A DNA stretch of 64,000 nucleotides from RGDT01 sp964630925. GTDB taxonomy: Bacteria; Planctomycetota; Planctomycetia; Gemmatales; Gemmataceae. Location of the stretch: assembly GCA_964630925.1 (NCBI GenBank), contig CAZVZK010000023.1:22924-86923 (forward strand), given 5' to 3'. A model generated the notes under the pieces. That model made no database searches and was not told the origin of the DNA. It worked only from the letters and a program-made list of their open reading frames with translations. Positions 30,759-38,756 of this stretch are shown here, piece after piece; the first letter of the stretch is position 1, and every line of letters begins with the position of its first letter. The position numbers and the translations under genes are program-made.

Positions 30759-31250
30759 GTGAACTGCCAGCAGTGCGGCAAGCCCGCCACCGTGCACCAG
30801 ACGACGCTCGTGCAGAACGAGAAGCGCGAGCTGCATCTGTGCCGCGCGTGCGCCGAGGCGGGCGGCCTGATCCAGCAGAAGGAGCTGAGCCTACCGGCGA
30901 TCTTGCAGTCGCTGATCGGGCAGCACTTGGCCCCCGAGATGGACGAGCTGTCGCGGCTGGAGTGCCCGGTGTGCGGGATCCGCTTCATGGAGTTCCGCGC
31001 CGAGGGGCGCCTCGGCTGCCCGGAGGACTACAATACCTTCCGGGGCGGGCTGGAGCCGTTGTTGTACCGCGTCCACCGGGGAACGCGCCACGCGGGCAAG
31101 GCTCCGAAGCGCCGGGCGCCGGCCCACCTCGCCGAGGTGGCGGCCCTGCGTCAATCGCTGCGCAAGGCGATCGACGCCGAGGACTACGCCGAGGCCGCCC
31201 GAATCCGAGACTTGCTGCGCACGAAGGAAGCCGCGGATGAACCTGGATGA
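30759..31250 (+). CDS. McsA-like zinc-ribbon UVR-motif protein, second copy
   Basis: 163 aa from GTG 30759. Same architecture as its neighbour: CQQC and CRAC pairs, then LECPVCGIRFMEFRAEGRLGCPEDYNTF, and a UVR motif (LRQSLRKAIDAEDYAEAARIRDLL). The two proteins are diverged paralogs, with a different linker between zinc ribbons. Its end overlaps the mcsB start by 14 bp, so it is coupled to McsB. Having two McsA-type adaptors for one McsB is more than the single adaptor of the Firmicutes operon and suggests distinct partners or a heteromeric activator. Confidence 0.85.
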   Translation: MNCQQCGKPATVHQTTLVQNEKRELHLCRACAEAGGLIQQKELSLPAILQSLIGQHLAPEMDELSRLECPVCGIRFMEFRAEGRLGCPEDYNTFRGGLEPLLYRVHRGTRHAGKAPKRRAPAHLAEVAALRQSLRKAIDAEDYAEAARIRDLLRTKEAADEPG

Positions 31251-32304
31251 CCTGACCCACACGAGCGGTGAATGGCTGCGGGCCGCCGGGCCCGAGGCCG
31301 ACATCGTCATCTCCAGCCGCATCCGGCTGGCGCGGAACCTGGCCGCGTTCCCGTTCACGAACCGGGCCAGCGCCTTCCAGAAGGCGGAGATCGAGGCGAT
31401 GCTGCGCGAGCGCATCGGCAAGCTCGACATGAATCCGCGTCTGGGCTACCTCAACGTGCCGACGCTGTCGCTGCTGGACCGGCAGCTTTTGGTCGAGCGT
31501 CAGCTCATCAGCCGCGAGCTGGCCACGGCGGACGGCCCGCGCGGGGTGGCGGTGGCCCCGCACGAGACGGTCAGCCTGATGGTCAACGAGGAGGACCATC
31601 TGCGTCTGCAGGTGATGCGGGCGGGGTTCACGCTGGACGAGGCGTGGCAGGAGATCGACCGGGTCGATGACCTGCTGGAGCAGCGGGTGAGTTACGCCTT
31701 CAGCGACGAGTACGGCTACCTGACGGCCTGCCCGACGAACGTGGGCACGGGGCTGCGTGCGAGCGTGATGCTGCACCTGCCGGCGCTGGAGCACTCCAAG
31801 CACATCGACAAGGTGTTCCGGGCGTTGCAGAAGATTAACCTGGCGGTGCGCGGGCTGTACGGCGAGGGCAGCCGGGCGTCGGGGCACTTCTACCAGATTT
31901 CCAATCAGGTGACGCTGGGCAAGAGCGAGGGGCAGATCCTGAGCGAGATCCACAGCGTGATCCCGCAGATCGTGAAGTACGAGCGCGAGGCGAGGCAGGC
32001 CTGGCTGCGTGAGAACAAGCAGGGCCTGCAGGACAAGATCAGCCGGGCGCACGGCACCCTCTGCTCGGCGACGATGATGACGAGCGAGGAGACGATGGAG
32101 CTGCTCTCGTTCGTGCGTCTGGGGATCAACCTGAAGCTGATCGACGACATCTCGATCTTCACGGTGAACGAGCTGTTCATCCACACGCAGCCGGCGCACC
32201 TTCAGAAGCTGATGGGGGCGCAGCTGGACGGCGAGGAGCGGAACGCGGCGCGGGCGCGGTACCTGCGGACGCGGCTGCGCGAGGGCGGGGCGCACCCGAA
32301 TTGA
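31237..32304 (+). CDS. mcsB: Protein-arginine kinase
   Basis: 355 aa. The phosphagen-kinase-like core is complete: VISSRIRLARNLAAFPF, RGVAVAPHETVSLMVNEEDHLRLQ, the catalytic-loop Cys165 in TACPTNVGTGLRASVMLHLP, and RGLYGEGSRASGHFYQISNQVTLGKSE. In Bacillus it phosphorylates arginines on misfolded proteins for ClpCP degradation and on the CtsR repressor. A C-terminal dimer domain follows (AHGTLCSATMMTSEETMELLSFVRLG). The gene is intact; its last 125 bp are repeated in damaged form at 34831-34950, beyond an accessory insert. Confidence 0.95.
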   Translation: MNLDDLTHTSGEWLRAAGPEADIVISSRIRLARNLAAFPFTNRASAFQKAEIEAMLRERIGKLDMNPRLGYLNVPTLSLLDRQLLVERQLISRELATADGPRGVAVAPHETVSLMVNEEDHLRLQVMRAGFTLDEAWQEIDRVDDLLEQRVSYAFSDEYGYLTACPTNVGTGLRASVMLHLPALEHSKHIDKVFRALQKINLAVRGLYGEGSRASGHFYQISNQVTLGKSEGQILSEIHSVIPQIVKYEREARQAWLRENKQGLQDKISRAHGTLCSATMMTSEETMELLSFVRLGINLKLIDDISIFTVNELFIHTQPAHLQKLMGAQLDGEERNAARARYLRTRLREGGAHPN

Positions 32305-32344
32305 CCGGGCGAGGGTAGGGGCCAGGGTCGCGTGGCGCTACCGC

Positions 32345-32722
32345 TCAGGCGCCATCCTCGCGACGGACCTCCAGACGCTGTTCGTCCGGCGTGTTGAGGA
32401 AAGTCACGCGGAACGTGCCTGACGGTACGCCGCCCGTCCTCACCAGGCCCGAGCCCTTGTACGGCGTCCCGTAGTCCGGGGAGGCCTCATGGCACATGGC
32501 CGCGACACGCGCCAGGACGAGCCGGAAGGCCGACTTCGGCAACGGCACCTCGGCCGGCTCGCTCCCGTCGAAGGGCCGGCGCATGCACCGGCCTTCTCGG
32601 AACTCGATGACGGCCCCACTCCCGCAATCATGAAGGAGGTGGTCGGTCACGCCGACGACGCCCCCCTCCGCCGGGCGGAAGGAGGCGATGAACCGTTCGT
32701 GAGTCGAGACTTGTCCGCTCAT
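32345..32722 (-). CDS. Small hypothetical protein in the post-mcsB island
   Basis: 125 aa from ATG 32722. Contents: VSTHERFIASFRPAEGGVVGVTDHLL, EVPLPKSAFRLVLARVAAMCHE and TGGVPSGTFRVTFLNTPDEQRLEVRREDGA, which looks like a compact alpha/beta protein without a familiar motif. It lies 40 bp after the mcsB stop in opposite orientation, and 92 bp from an IS66 element. A TGA overlapping its ATG on the upstream side hints that a preceding gene was once translationally coupled but was cut off by the IS insertion. Confidence 0.55.
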   Translation of the reverse strand: MSGQVSTHERFIASFRPAEGGVVGVTDHLLHDCGSGAVIEFREGRCMRRPFDGSEPAEVPLPKSAFRLVLARVAAMCHEASPDYGTPYKGSGLVRTGGVPSGTFRVTFLNTPDEQRLEVRREDGA

Positions 32723-32822
32723 GAGACGCTCCGAATCTCTTTCGGCAGGCCCGGCCAACCCGCGAGCAACGAATCCAACGCCGGCCCTCGTCGAACTGGA
32801 TCACCCCTCGGCATTGCCGGAT

Positions 32823-34370
32823 TGTACTTGTTTAGCGCGGTAGCAGGAGGACGGGGCGGGGGAGGAGTGCGTTGCCGAAGGCGCGCAGGCTCTCGCTGAC
32901 GAAGTCGAGGGCGGAGCGCCCCGCCTGCCAGCAGGTCCGCAGCACCGACATGACCACGCCCTGCGCCTGCGCCCCCGCCTCAGTCCTGTTCCCGCCCCAC
33001 ACCTTCCTGTTCACCACCGCAGGCCTTATCGCCTGCTCCGCCCTCCAGTTCGTCGCGTCCACCCACGGCCGCTCCAGGAGCACGAACCACTCGCCCAGAT
33101 GATCCCACAGGTGCTGCGACAGCGTCTCGTACGCCGGCACCGCGCGCGTCGGATACGCCAGCGTCCTCAGACGCGCGTCGAAGCCCGCGCGCGCCGCCGC
33201 CAGATCCTTCCCCGTCACCTCCCCGCGTAGGTGGCGGTTGCGCAGGTGGATCGCCTCGGTGAACAGCCCGATCAGCTCGCGCGGGTAGCGCACCGCGCCC
33301 CCGGTGGCGTCCCCCAGCATGTCCCGCGCCCTCCGCAGGACGTGGCCCAGGCACTGCTGGTGCGTCGCCGACTCGAACCGCCCGTAGGACGCCCAGCCGT
33401 CGTGCGCCAACACCCCCGCCCAGTCGATCCCTATCACCCGCTCCAGCGCGTCGGCGCTCCGGCGCGGGTCGACGGCGTAGCAGGTCGCCCGCTCGCCGAC
33501 CCAGGCGTGCAGCCAGGCCGAATGCCCCCCGACCCTCCAGCCGGTCTCGTCCGGCACGATCAGGCGCGAGGCCTTCACCTCGGCGATGATCTCCTCGTGC
33601 GCCGCCCCGAGCCGTGTCGCCGCCCGCAGGCAGACCTGGGCGCTGGCCCCGCGCGTGACGGGGAGGCCGAAGAGCCTGGTCATCACGGCGGCGGCCTTGC
33701 CGTGGGACAGGCCGGCGTCCTTGTTGAGGATGACCAGGGCGGCCTGGGCGTCGGGCCCGAGCTGGGAGGCGGCCGCGCCCAGCGCGTCGGAGGTCTGGAG
33801 GGGGTGCCGGCCCCGGAGGCACTTGCCGCACCCGGCGCATCGCCCGAGGTGGACGTTGAAGCGGCGGACGATCGGCTTGCGCGTGATCTCGGCCTGGTAC
33901 TGGGGGGCGACGCCGGTCTCCTGGACCTCGCCGCCGCAGCCGGGGCAGGCGTCGGGCAGGGGCGCCTCGTGGGTCTCGTCCACGTCGCCGGGGTCGGGGG
34001 GCTGGCGGTGGCCGTGGCGGCCGTGGGCGTCGCCGGGCTTGCGTCCGGGGCGGCGGGCCTCGGGCTTGGGGGCGCCCTTGGAGAAGGGGGCGGCCTGGCG
34101 CCTGGCGGAGCGGCGTGCCAGCTCGAGCTGGGCGCGGGCCTCGGCGAGCTCGCGCTGGAGGCGCTCGTTGTCGAGGCGGAGGCGTTCGTTCTCCAGGCGG
34201 AGCTTCTCGAGGGAGGCGCGGAGGTCGATCAGCTCGGCGAGGAAGCTGACGGGGACCTGCACCGGGTCGAACACCTTGATGCCTGCCATCGCGCCCTCGC
34301 TGGACGGGGTCGCCTCGCCCTCTACTCTGGGGACAGAGGCGTCAGGCGGCAAGGGGCGCTAAACAAGTAC
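32823..34370 (-). mobile_element. IS66-family insertion sequence, ISBst12-type (single gene)
   Basis: Ends are defined by a perfect 15-bp inverted repeat (GTACTTGTTTAGCGC at 32824-32838, complement at 34356-34370). The 8-bp direct repeat TGCCGGAT lies at 32815-32822 and again at 34371-34378; 8 bp is the target duplication of IS66 elements. One extra T at 32823 sits on the left side. Only the large transposase gene is present, without tnpA or tnpB, as in the ISBst12 subgroup. The undamaged ends, target duplication and reading frame indicate a recent insertion. Confidence 0.9.
32832..34289 (-). CDS. IS66-family transposase (TnpC-like)
   Basis: 485 aa from ATG 34289; a TTG at 34352 would extend it by 21 residues. 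A coiled coil (about 25-65), a basic linker with GRKPGDAHGRHGHRQ, and two zinc-binding Cys pairs (CPGCGG; CAGCGKC) precede the catalytic domain. The DDE triad is visible as Asp247 (VPDETGW), Asp297 (AHDGWASYG) and Glu418 (NWRAEQAIRP). The last helix and the stop codon fall inside the left inverted repeat. It mobilises its own IS; no accessory tnpA/tnpB is present. Confidence 0.95.
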   Translation of the reverse strand: MAGIKVFDPVQVPVSFLAELIDLRASLEKLRLENERLRLDNERLQRELAEARAQLELARRSARRQAAPFSKGAPKPEARRPGRKPGDAHGRHGHRQPPDPGDVDETHEAPLPDACPGCGGEVQETGVAPQYQAEITRKPIVRRFNVHLGRCAGCGKCLRGRHPLQTSDALGAAASQLGPDAQAALVILNKDAGLSHGKAAAVMTRLFGLPVTRGASAQVCLRAATRLGAAHEEIIAEVKASRLIVPDETGWRVGGHSAWLHAWVGERATCYAVDPRRSADALERVIGIDWAGVLAHDGWASYGRFESATHQQCLGHVLRRARDMLGDATGGAVRYPRELIGLFTEAIHLRNRHLRGEVTGKDLAAARAGFDARLRTLAYPTRAVPAYETLSQHLWDHLGEWFVLLERPWVDATNWRAEQAIRPAVVNRKVWGGNRTEAGAQAQGVVMSVLRTCWQAGRSALDFVSESLRAFGNALLPRPVLLLPR

Positions 34371-34711
34371 TGCCGGATCAAGGCGGGCAGGTCCGGCGCC
34401 TCTTCCTCCTCGTCACCCGTGCGCGCCGCGAGGTAGCTCAACAGGGGCCCCATCACCTCGCGGGCGGCGGCTTCCACGACGGCCTCAGGCACGTTGACGG
34501 CGAGGATGGCCGCGCCCCCTTCGGTGGGGAATGCGCTGGCCTTGCCTCGGGCGTACACCTCAGCGGGGCGGAGGACACTCACGTGCCCTTCGACGCAGAA
34601 TGAGACATTCTCCGCGACGACCACTCCGCCCGGCTCCTTGAAGCGGATGTCGGGCACGCCCGCCAGGATGGCTTCCGCCCGCCGTCGCGTCGTCCCGTGC
34701 AACAACCACAT
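34322..34711 (-). CDS. Possible ADP-ribosyltransferase-fold protein, C-terminus replaced by IS66
   Basis: 129 aa. WLLHGTTRRRAEAILAGV at the N-terminus, VYARGKASAFP in the middle and a beta-rich AAILAVNVPEAVVEAA follow the spacing of H-Y-x type ART/PARP-like proteins (HGT then YA..KA), but the third catalytic residue is not obvious, so this is a weak inference. The IS66 element enters after the codons for ALIRQ; the final ~15 residues come from the IS right end and the stop is IS-borne. The original C-terminus is not identifiable across the insertion. Confidence 0.5.
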   Translation of the reverse strand: MWLLHGTTRRRAEAILAGVPDIRFKEPGGVVVAENVSFCVEGHVSVLRPAEVYARGKASAFPTEGGAAILAVNVPEAVVEAAAREVMGPLLSYLAARTGDEEEEAPDLPALIRQYLFSAPCRLTPLSPE

Positions 34712-34830
34712 CTCGGGTCAATGCCTCCAGCAACCTCCAGGCATCCTACCACGCCGGCCACGGGCGCCGCCAGCATATCCCTCGACACGGGAGACGAGCG
34801 GTCCGCAGCCCCGTTCCGACCCGTCGTTAA

Positions 34831-34943
34831 GCAGCCGGCGCACTTGCAGAAGCTGATGGGGGCGCAGCTCGACGGCGAGGAGCGGAACGCGGCGCGGGCA
34901 CCTGCGGACGCGGCTGCGCGAGGGCGGGGCGCACCCGAATTGA
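34831..34943 (+). pseudogene. Duplicated fragment of the mcsB 3' end
   Basis: Matches 32187-32304 of mcsB: PAHLQKLMGAQLDGEERNAARA is retained, then a 5-bp deletion shifts the frame. It reproduces the mcsB stop codon and the next few bases (through 34950). Besides the deletion only a handful of bases differ. The fragment points the same way as mcsB and marks the far edge of the island that starts after the real gene, as a right-hand boundary repeat would. Confidence 0.9.
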
Positions 34944-34956
34944 CCGGGCGCTCAGA

Positions 34957-35526
34957 TCAGATCCGTTCCGACATCGTCCGGAGCCGCGCCACGGCTTGTG
35001 GGAGTGCGACGAACGACGGCTGGGAGAGAAACTCTTCCGGCGTCATCGGCGGTTTCTTCAGGCTCGCGCGGTTCTCCCTCACCGCGGCGCAGACGCCGGC
35101 CTCATCCTGCGCCAGCAATCGGGTCATCAGCTCGTCGGGCGTGATGGCCTCGATCCCGTGCGGCGCGAGCGCCTCGGGCGGGAAGTCCTTCAGGTTGAGC
35201 GTGACGATGGCCTCGGCCTTCGCGTGGATCGCCGCGGCTAACACGTGGCAATCGTCGGGGTCGGGAAGTGTCAGGGTCGGGATCAGCGGCTCATACCCCA
35301 GGACCAGGGCGCGTTCGATGTTCGCGTCCATCAGCCGGCGTGTGCGCTCCAGCTTGTCGCGGGTGAGGTCGGGGAAGTCGCGTTCGACGCTGCGCATCCA
35401 TTCCTCGTGGATGTCGGCCGACCAGCGTGCCCCGAACATCCGCGACTTCGCGAGGTACATGAGGAGGTTCCGCAGCGCGGCCGAGTACAGCACGCACGCG
35501 TCGTAGACCACGACGAGGCGGCTCAT
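34957..35526 (-). CDS. PIN-domain ribonuclease toxin (VapC-like)
   Basis: 189 aa. PIN fold with the acidic residues of a metal-dependent RNase: Asp in VVYDACVLYSAALRNLLMYL, the conserved WSADIHEEWMRSV (Asp/Glu), LPDPDDCHVLAAAIHAKAE and TLNLKDFP. It resembles the PIN_3 group. The start overlaps the stop of the upstream gene by 4 bp (ATGA), so the two are a typical toxin-antitoxin pair. A C-terminal extension (AQDEAGVCAAVRENRASLKKPPMTPEEFL) is common in this subgroup. Sits just past the mcsB fragment. Confidence 0.9.
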   Translation of the reverse strand: MSRLVVVYDACVLYSAALRNLLMYLAKSRMFGARWSADIHEEWMRSVERDFPDLTRDKLERTRRLMDANIERALVLGYEPLIPTLTLPDPDDCHVLAAAIHAKAEAIVTLNLKDFPPEALAPHGIEAITPDELMTRLLAQDEAGVCAAVRENRASLKKPPMTPEEFLSQPSFVALPQAVARLRTMSERI

Positions 35527-35957
35527 GGCAGGTTCAATTCCTGGGACAACGCCACCATCTCCGCCAAGGCGACGGAGCGGGCCTCATCTTCGTGTCGCAT
35601 GTGATCCAGTACGGCGGCCAGGGGGATCTTGCCGTCGCGCTCGGGCAGTTTGCCGTCCCGAACGAGCCTCAAGATCCTCTCGCCTGATTCGTCGAGGATC
35701 TCGCCTGCCTGAGCCACGGTTACCTCGGCGCCGACCGGCGTAAGGGCGACGCCGTGGCCCTGACCCAGCTCGCCCAGGATCGCCGCCAGCAGCGGCATCG
35801 CCGACGGCGGCAGGGCGAGGGTCTCGCCGTTGATCGACAGCGTCGCCTCCGGCGCCTGGCCACCCGCGCAGTGCGCCGACACGCGCCGGCCCGACTCGCG
35901 CGCGATCCGGGCTTCGTCGCCTTGTAGCGCCAACGGGATGCGGGTGAACCTCGGCAT
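35523..35957 (-). CDS. Antitoxin / excisionase-like partner of the PIN toxin
   Basis: 144 aa from ATG 35957 with AAGGAGGGG five bases upstream. The central region (GHGVALTPVGAEVTVAQAGEILDESGERILRLVRDGKLPERDGKIPLAAVLDHM) is an excisionase-type helix-turn-helix with a winged loop; the C-terminus (EDEARSVALAEMVALSQELNL) is a helix of the kind antitoxins use to occupy the toxin. Probably represses its own promoter. A TACAAT -10-like sequence lies about 20 bases upstream (35976-35981). Confidence 0.8.
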   Translation of the reverse strand: MPRFTRIPLALQGDEARIARESGRRVSAHCAGGQAPEATLSINGETLALPPSAMPLLAAILGELGQGHGVALTPVGAEVTVAQAGEILDESGERILRLVRDGKLPERDGKIPLAAVLDHMRHEDEARSVALAEMVALSQELNLP

Positions 35958-36031
35958 GGCCCCTCCTTTTCCCTCATTGTACACCGGCCGACTCTGTCGC
36001 ACCGCCTTTCCTCAGCGAGGATGCGGGGCCA

Positions 36032-38557
36032 TCAACGCCGGGCGAACCGGGCCAGCGCGTCCTTGGCGGCGAGGGTGATCCGCGCCTCGGGGGCGCCCTT
36101 CGTCAACGACGCCAGGAGCCGCCGCGCCTCCGGGGATGCTATGCGTTCGAGGGCCTCGACGGCCCGCAGGACGCGCAGCGTCTCGGGGTGCGGCCCGCGC
36201 TCGGCCATCCCCACGAGGCGCGTGAGGCGGGCCCGCACCTCCAGATCCGACGAGGCTTTGAGCGCCCGGCGGAGGGCGGGCTCCGCCAGCTCGCCGAGCC
36301 GGGCCAGCGCGGCGGCGGAGGAGTCGCGTGTCTCGAACTCGTCGCTGTCGAGCCCGGCGATGAGGCGGGCGAGCTGCTTCTCCGTCGGTGGCTCGGCGGG
36401 GCGGAGGTGCTTCTTCAGGATGGCGACGCCCTTGTCCGGGGAGCGGACGAGGGCCGCCACGGCGGCCCCGGCCTTCCTCGCGTCGGCGGACAGCAGCTCG
36501 TCCCAGCCGCCGCTCGCGGGGCCGACCACGTCCCAGAGGAGGGCGACGTTGTCATTCCCCCCGGTGGCGAGGAGCGTGCCGTCGGGGCTGAAGGTGAGGC
36601 CGTGGACGCCGTCCGTGTGGCCGTCGAAGACCGCCCGCACCTGGCCGCTCGCCACCTCGATGAGGCGGACGAGCTTCTTGTCGGCGACGGCGAGCAGGTG
36701 GCCGCCGGGGGACAACGCGAGGTGGGAAGGAGGCCTGGCCTTGTCCTTGTTCTCCGGGTCGGGGTAGAGCCGCGTCAACTCCTTCCCGTCGCTGACCCGG
36801 AAAATGACCGTCGGCAGACTGACGAGGATCAGCGTGGAGTGGTTGGGAGAATCACGGCGGACCGCGACATGATAGCCGGAGACCGCCAACCGCTCGCCCT
36901 CGGGCGAAAAGGAGAACGACATGGTTGCGATGGGCTTGTGTCCCCCGTCAAGCGGGGGCGGCGGCAGCGGTCGAGACGGACGCAATGTCCGGCTGCGTTT
37001 CCCCGTCGAGCCGTCGTGCAGATGGAAGGCATCGGCGTCCTCGGCACAAGCAACCAGTTTTCCGTCGTGTGAGAATGTCGGTTGGGAGTACCCTTGAGTC
37101 TCGATGAGGCCGAGCCGCTTGCCCGTCTTGGTGTCGTGGATCGTGAAACCTCTCGGCTTCTTGGGGGAGGCGAGCAACAATCTCCGCCCGTCGGGCGAGA
37201 AGGCGGCGGCGAGATCCGAGGGGTGTTCCCCGTCGAGCCGCCAGAGGATGCGCCCGCTCGCCGTGTCGCGCAGCCGGACGGCCTTCTCTCCCTGGTCGAT
37301 GAGCAACCTCCCGTCGTTGCTGTCCGCCAACACGTAATAGCCTTCGGCGTCTCTGCCGCCGTGCCGCATCTCCTTGCCGAGCGCGCGGCCATCGGGGACG
37401 CCCCAACGGCGGCGCGACTCGGTGCAGAAGGTGACAAGGGTCTTCCCGTCGGCGGAGAAGTGCGGGGTGACGGGCGAGCGATGGCCGGACGGGGTCATCT
37501 CCCTGCCCGTCGTCGTGTCGATAAGGCGCAGTGTCGTCTCGTTGGCCAACAGGACCTTCTTGCCGTCGGCGGAGAAGGGCTGCGTGGGACCATCAAAGTA
37601 CCCTGGCAATCCCCCGAGGCGGGCGTTTATGCGGGGAACCATGCCGGCCGTGGGTGACGAATCCCCGGCGAGGATGTCGCGTGCCGACTTCCCCGTCTTG
37701 ATGTCGTGCAAACGGAGTTTGGCCTCGGTGGCGACGAAGGCATGGCGCCCATCCGGCGAGAGCCAGGCGCTTGACTCCGCTGGGGCGTCGAGCGTGGACA
37801 CCTTCTTGCCGGTGACCGTGTCATGCACGACGAGCCCGGTCAGGAAATGCCGGCCATCCGGTGAGAAGGCGAACGAGCCGAGCTGCTCCGCTTTGAAGGC
37901 GAGCCGGTACAGCAGTTTGTTGCTGCTCGCGTCGGTCAGGAGGAGCGTCTTCGGTGTCGGGGCCTCGTCGCCTTCCGCGTCAGCCGGAGGCACCCCGACG
38001 AGCCAGGCGATCACCTTGCCGTCGGGCGATGGGACGGCCTTGGCCGCCTTCTCGCGGCCCTTCAGAACGCCGCGCAACGAAGCCTCACCCCGGCTGCGCA
38101 ACACCTTCCCCGTGGCGGCGTCCCACGCCGTCACCTCCGCCCCACTTGCCGTCCGCACTTGCTTGCCGTCGGGTGAGAACAGGAGCTGGTGGGGCAACCA
38201 CTCTTCTTGTTTCACCATCCAGATCGTCTTCCCCGTCCTGGCGTCGTGAACGAAGACGTAGCTGATGCCCGCAGCGGCCAGTCGATCGCCGTCGGGGGAG
38301 AACGCGAGGCAATTCAACATGGGATGCGGCGTCTTGTACTCGCTGATCCGCTCGCCGGTGGCCGAGTTCCAAACGATGACGTCCTCCGAGGAGGCGGACG
38401 CGGCCCGCTTCCCGTCCGGCGACAGGGTGACGCAGCAAATGCCCCCCGGCCCGTGATACCAGCGGGATGTCCCCAGCCGCGCCACCGCCCGCGCCGGCAG
38501 CGGCGGTGGAGTGTGCGGCCCGGCGGACAGGGCGAGCGCGACGAGCAGAGCGTTCAT
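36032..38557 (-). CDS. Secreted WD40-repeat protein
   Basis: 841 aa with a short N-terminal signal (MNALLVALALSAGP). Twelve or more WD40-like units of the FSPDGKRxxxAxxDxxVxxWDxxTG type fill residues about 40-690, arranged as two propellers. The C-terminal 130 residues (LSADARKAGAAVAALVRSPDKGVAILKKHLRPAEPPTEKQLARLIAGLDSDEFETRDSSAAALARLGE...) form the helical repeat module that regularly follows WD40 in Gemmataceae. No enzyme motif; probably a periplasmic scaffold. Monocistronic. Confidence 0.85.
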   Translation of the reverse strand: MNALLVALALSAGPHTPPPLPARAVARLGTSRWYHGPGGICCVTLSPDGKRAASASSEDVIVWNSATGERISEYKTPHPMLNCLAFSPDGDRLAAAGISYVFVHDARTGKTIWMVKQEEWLPHQLLFSPDGKQVRTASGAEVTAWDAATGKVLRSRGEASLRGVLKGREKAAKAVPSPDGKVIAWLVGVPPADAEGDEAPTPKTLLLTDASSNKLLYRLAFKAEQLGSFAFSPDGRHFLTGLVVHDTVTGKKVSTLDAPAESSAWLSPDGRHAFVATEAKLRLHDIKTGKSARDILAGDSSPTAGMVPRINARLGGLPGYFDGPTQPFSADGKKVLLANETTLRLIDTTTGREMTPSGHRSPVTPHFSADGKTLVTFCTESRRRWGVPDGRALGKEMRHGGRDAEGYYVLADSNDGRLLIDQGEKAVRLRDTASGRILWRLDGEHPSDLAAAFSPDGRRLLLASPKKPRGFTIHDTKTGKRLGLIETQGYSQPTFSHDGKLVACAEDADAFHLHDGSTGKRSRTLRPSRPLPPPPLDGGHKPIATMSFSFSPEGERLAVSGYHVAVRRDSPNHSTLILVSLPTVIFRVSDGKELTRLYPDPENKDKARPPSHLALSPGGHLLAVADKKLVRLIEVASGQVRAVFDGHTDGVHGLTFSPDGTLLATGGNDNVALLWDVVGPASGGWDELLSADARKAGAAVAALVRSPDKGVAILKKHLRPAEPPTEKQLARLIAGLDSDEFETRDSSAAALARLGELAEPALRRALKASSDLEVRARLTRLVGMAERGPHPETLRVLRAVEALERIASPEARRLLASLTKGAPEARITLAAKDALARFARR

Positions 38558-38618
38558 GGTGCGCCTCCTTGCGTCAGGACAGGTCCGCCCCTCCCATCCT
38601 ATGCGGTTGGGGGAGACT

Positions 38619-38690
38619 CGGGCCCCTTATGGGGCCCGCTCGCCTGGAGAAGACACGGCACGCTCACGCCGTGCCGCTCGCCTTCTCCCG
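38619..38690. repeat. Dispersed palindromic intergenic repeat, nested hairpins
   Basis: Contains an 8-bp-arm palindrome (38619-38638, CGGGCCCC-TTAT-GGGGCCCG). Next to it GGAGAAG and CTTCTCC arms enclose CACGGC and GCCGTG arms (about 38646-38687). The words CCGCTCGCCTGGA and GCTCACGCCG are shared with the repeats at 5215-5283 and 51366-51415. It lies between divergent genes, so a terminator role is unlikely here. Confidence 0.6.
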
Positions 38691-38756
38691 GCGCCTTGCC
38701 GCCGCCCCGCGTGGGGGATTAACTGATGGGGACGGACCCTCACACGGAGACGATCC

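Noticed and set aside
30759..31250. A simple recent duplication of the first McsA
   Set aside because: The two proteins keep the same layout but differ at most positions, so the duplication is old; both look functional.
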